In this document: positions 4,554-5,268 of the stretch, piece by piece
How positions within the stretch are numbered: the first letter of the stretch is position 1
Layout of the letters: each line of letters opens with the position of its first letter
Source of the DNA: Bacteroidota bacterium
Lineage (GTDB): Bacteria; Bacteroidota; Ignavibacteria; UBA10030
NCBI GenBank assembly: GCA_003453835.1
Contig: DMMN01000010.1
Location: 1,343-6,610 of the forward strand
Length of the DNA: 5,268 bases
Direction: 5' to 3'
Program-made: the position numbers and the translations under genes
Notes under the pieces: generated by a model
What the model saw: only the letters and a program-made list of their open reading frames with translations
Database searches by the model: none
What the model was told of the DNA's origin: nothing

Positions 4554-5268
4554 ATGCCCCCAACCCGACAGAATGAAGCTGTTATCGTTGATGCCGCTCG
4601 AACACCTATCGGCAAGTATGGAGGTGTCCTGAAGGATGTTCGCCCGGACGATCTCAGTGCATCGATCCTGAAAGCACTTGTCAACCGTTCGAACCTCGCG
4701 CCGGCTTCCATCGAAGACGTGATTTGGGGATGCGCAAATCAGGCGGGAGAAGACAATAGAAACATCGGACGAATGGCCCTCTTGCTGGCGGGCTTTCCAT
4801 TTAGTGTTCCGGGAACGACGGTGAACCGCCTCTGCGGATCGAGCCTCGAGGCCGTCAACCAGGCCGCACGCGCGATTTGGTCCGGTGAATATGAGGTTGT
4901 CGTCGCGGGGGGAGTCGAGAGCATGACGCGCGCACCCTACGCCATTTCAAAAAACGTCTCCGGAGAGGCTCTCTACGGAAACTTGCCGGCCTACGACACC
5001 GCGCTTGGGTGGCGCTTCCCTAATCCAAAGATGGAAGAAATTATCCCACTCGAATCGATGGGCGAGACGGCCGAAAACGTCGCATCGATGTTCAACATCA
5101 GCCGGCTCGAGCAAGATCTCTTCGCTCTGCGAAGCCATCAACTCGCCGTGCAGGCACAGAATGAGGGACGGTGGAAGGATGAAATCGTACCGGTTTTGAT
5201 CCCTCGGAAAGCCGGGGACGACATCGTGATCGGCAAGGACGAGGGCCCGCGGACAGATACATCCGTGG
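4554..5268 (+). CDS. Acetyl-CoA acyltransferase (thiolase), PcaF/PaaJ-like, 3' end outside the window
   Basis: The first 238 residues of a cytosolic thiolase are present, out of about 390-410 expected. Thiolases cleave 3-oxoacyl-CoA with CoA to acetyl-CoA and a shortened acyl-CoA, or condense them in reverse. The N-terminal thiolase domain is clear: VDAARTPIGKYGG (12-24), VNRLCGSSLEAV (90-101) with the acyl-accepting Cys94, AGGVESMTRAPYA (118-130), and MGETAENVA (169-177). The catalytic His and second Cys lie in the missing C-terminal half. A GWRFPNP segment (152-158) preceded by YDTAL resembles the 'DTTIGWRFVNP' signature of 3-oxoadipyl-CoA thiolases (PcaF/PaaJ) more than ordinary acetoacetyl-CoA thiolases, so dicarboxylic 3-oxoacyl-CoA substrates are possible. 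It follows the MauE-like gene by 65 bases on the same strand and is functionally linked to the dehydrogenase at 320-1180. The frame is open to the right edge. Confidence 0.93.
   Translation, partial: MPPTRQNEAVIVDAARTPIGKYGGVLKDVRPDDLSASILKALVNRSNLAPASIEDVIWGCANQAGEDNRNIGRMALLLAGFPFSVPGTTVNRLCGSSLEAVNQAARAIWSGEYEVVVAGGVESMTRAPYAISKNVSGEALYGNLPAYDTALGWRFPNPKMEEIIPLESMGETAENVASMFNISRLEQDLFALRSHQLAVQAQNEGRWKDEIVPVLIPRKAGDDIVIGKDEGPRTDTSV

Noticed and set aside
3766..4563. Minus-strand open frame of 265 codons opposite the rhodanese, MauE-like and thiolase start.
   Set aside because: It spans three well-supported plus-strand genes and its product is low-complexity, Glu/Gln/Lys-rich, typical of an antisense reading.

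Overview
The window is a compact, one-direction (+ strand) stretch of bacterial chromosome with mid-range GC, eight closely packed genes and almost no spare sequence. No RNA gene, CRISPR array, insertion sequence or convincing terminator is visible. The combination of a DUF4412 secreted protein, a two-domain DUF1573 protein, a membrane-tethered rhodanese and a MauE/DoxX-type membrane protein is what I would expect from the Bacteroidota/Ignavibacteriota (FCB) side of the bacterial tree. That placement is an inference from gene content, not from a phylogenetic marker.

Layout. After an AT-rich leader (1-74) comes a small, very charged protein of unknown function (75-323). Its stop codon overlaps the start of a complete 3-hydroxyacyl-CoA dehydrogenase (320-1180) with all catalytic residues in place. 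An 87-base spacer leads to a second member of the same family (1268-2095), which has lost the NAD-binding glycine loop and three of the four active-site residues and looks like a pseudoenzyme. Two bases later starts a secreted DUF4412 protein (2098-2775). Then comes a translationally coupled trio: exported DUF1573 protein (2829-3533), membrane-anchored rhodanese (3533-4015) and four-helix MauE/DoxX-like protein (4012-4488). A thiolase of the PcaF/PaaJ type starts at 4554 and runs off the right edge.

How it may work together. The dehydrogenase and thiolase catalyse consecutive steps of beta-oxidation-type chemistry (3-hydroxyacyl-CoA to 3-oxoacyl-CoA, then thiolysis). The thiolase's subgroup hints at dicarboxylic or aromatic-derived acyl-CoAs, such as 3-oxoadipyl-CoA. 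Between them sits an envelope cassette whose proteins each carry one prominent cysteine pair on the predicted extracytoplasmic side, suggesting a thiol or sulfur redox relay. The most unusual items are the intact but catalytically dead dehydrogenase paralogue directly behind the active one, and the cysteine-pair cassette embedded between two acyl-CoA genes.
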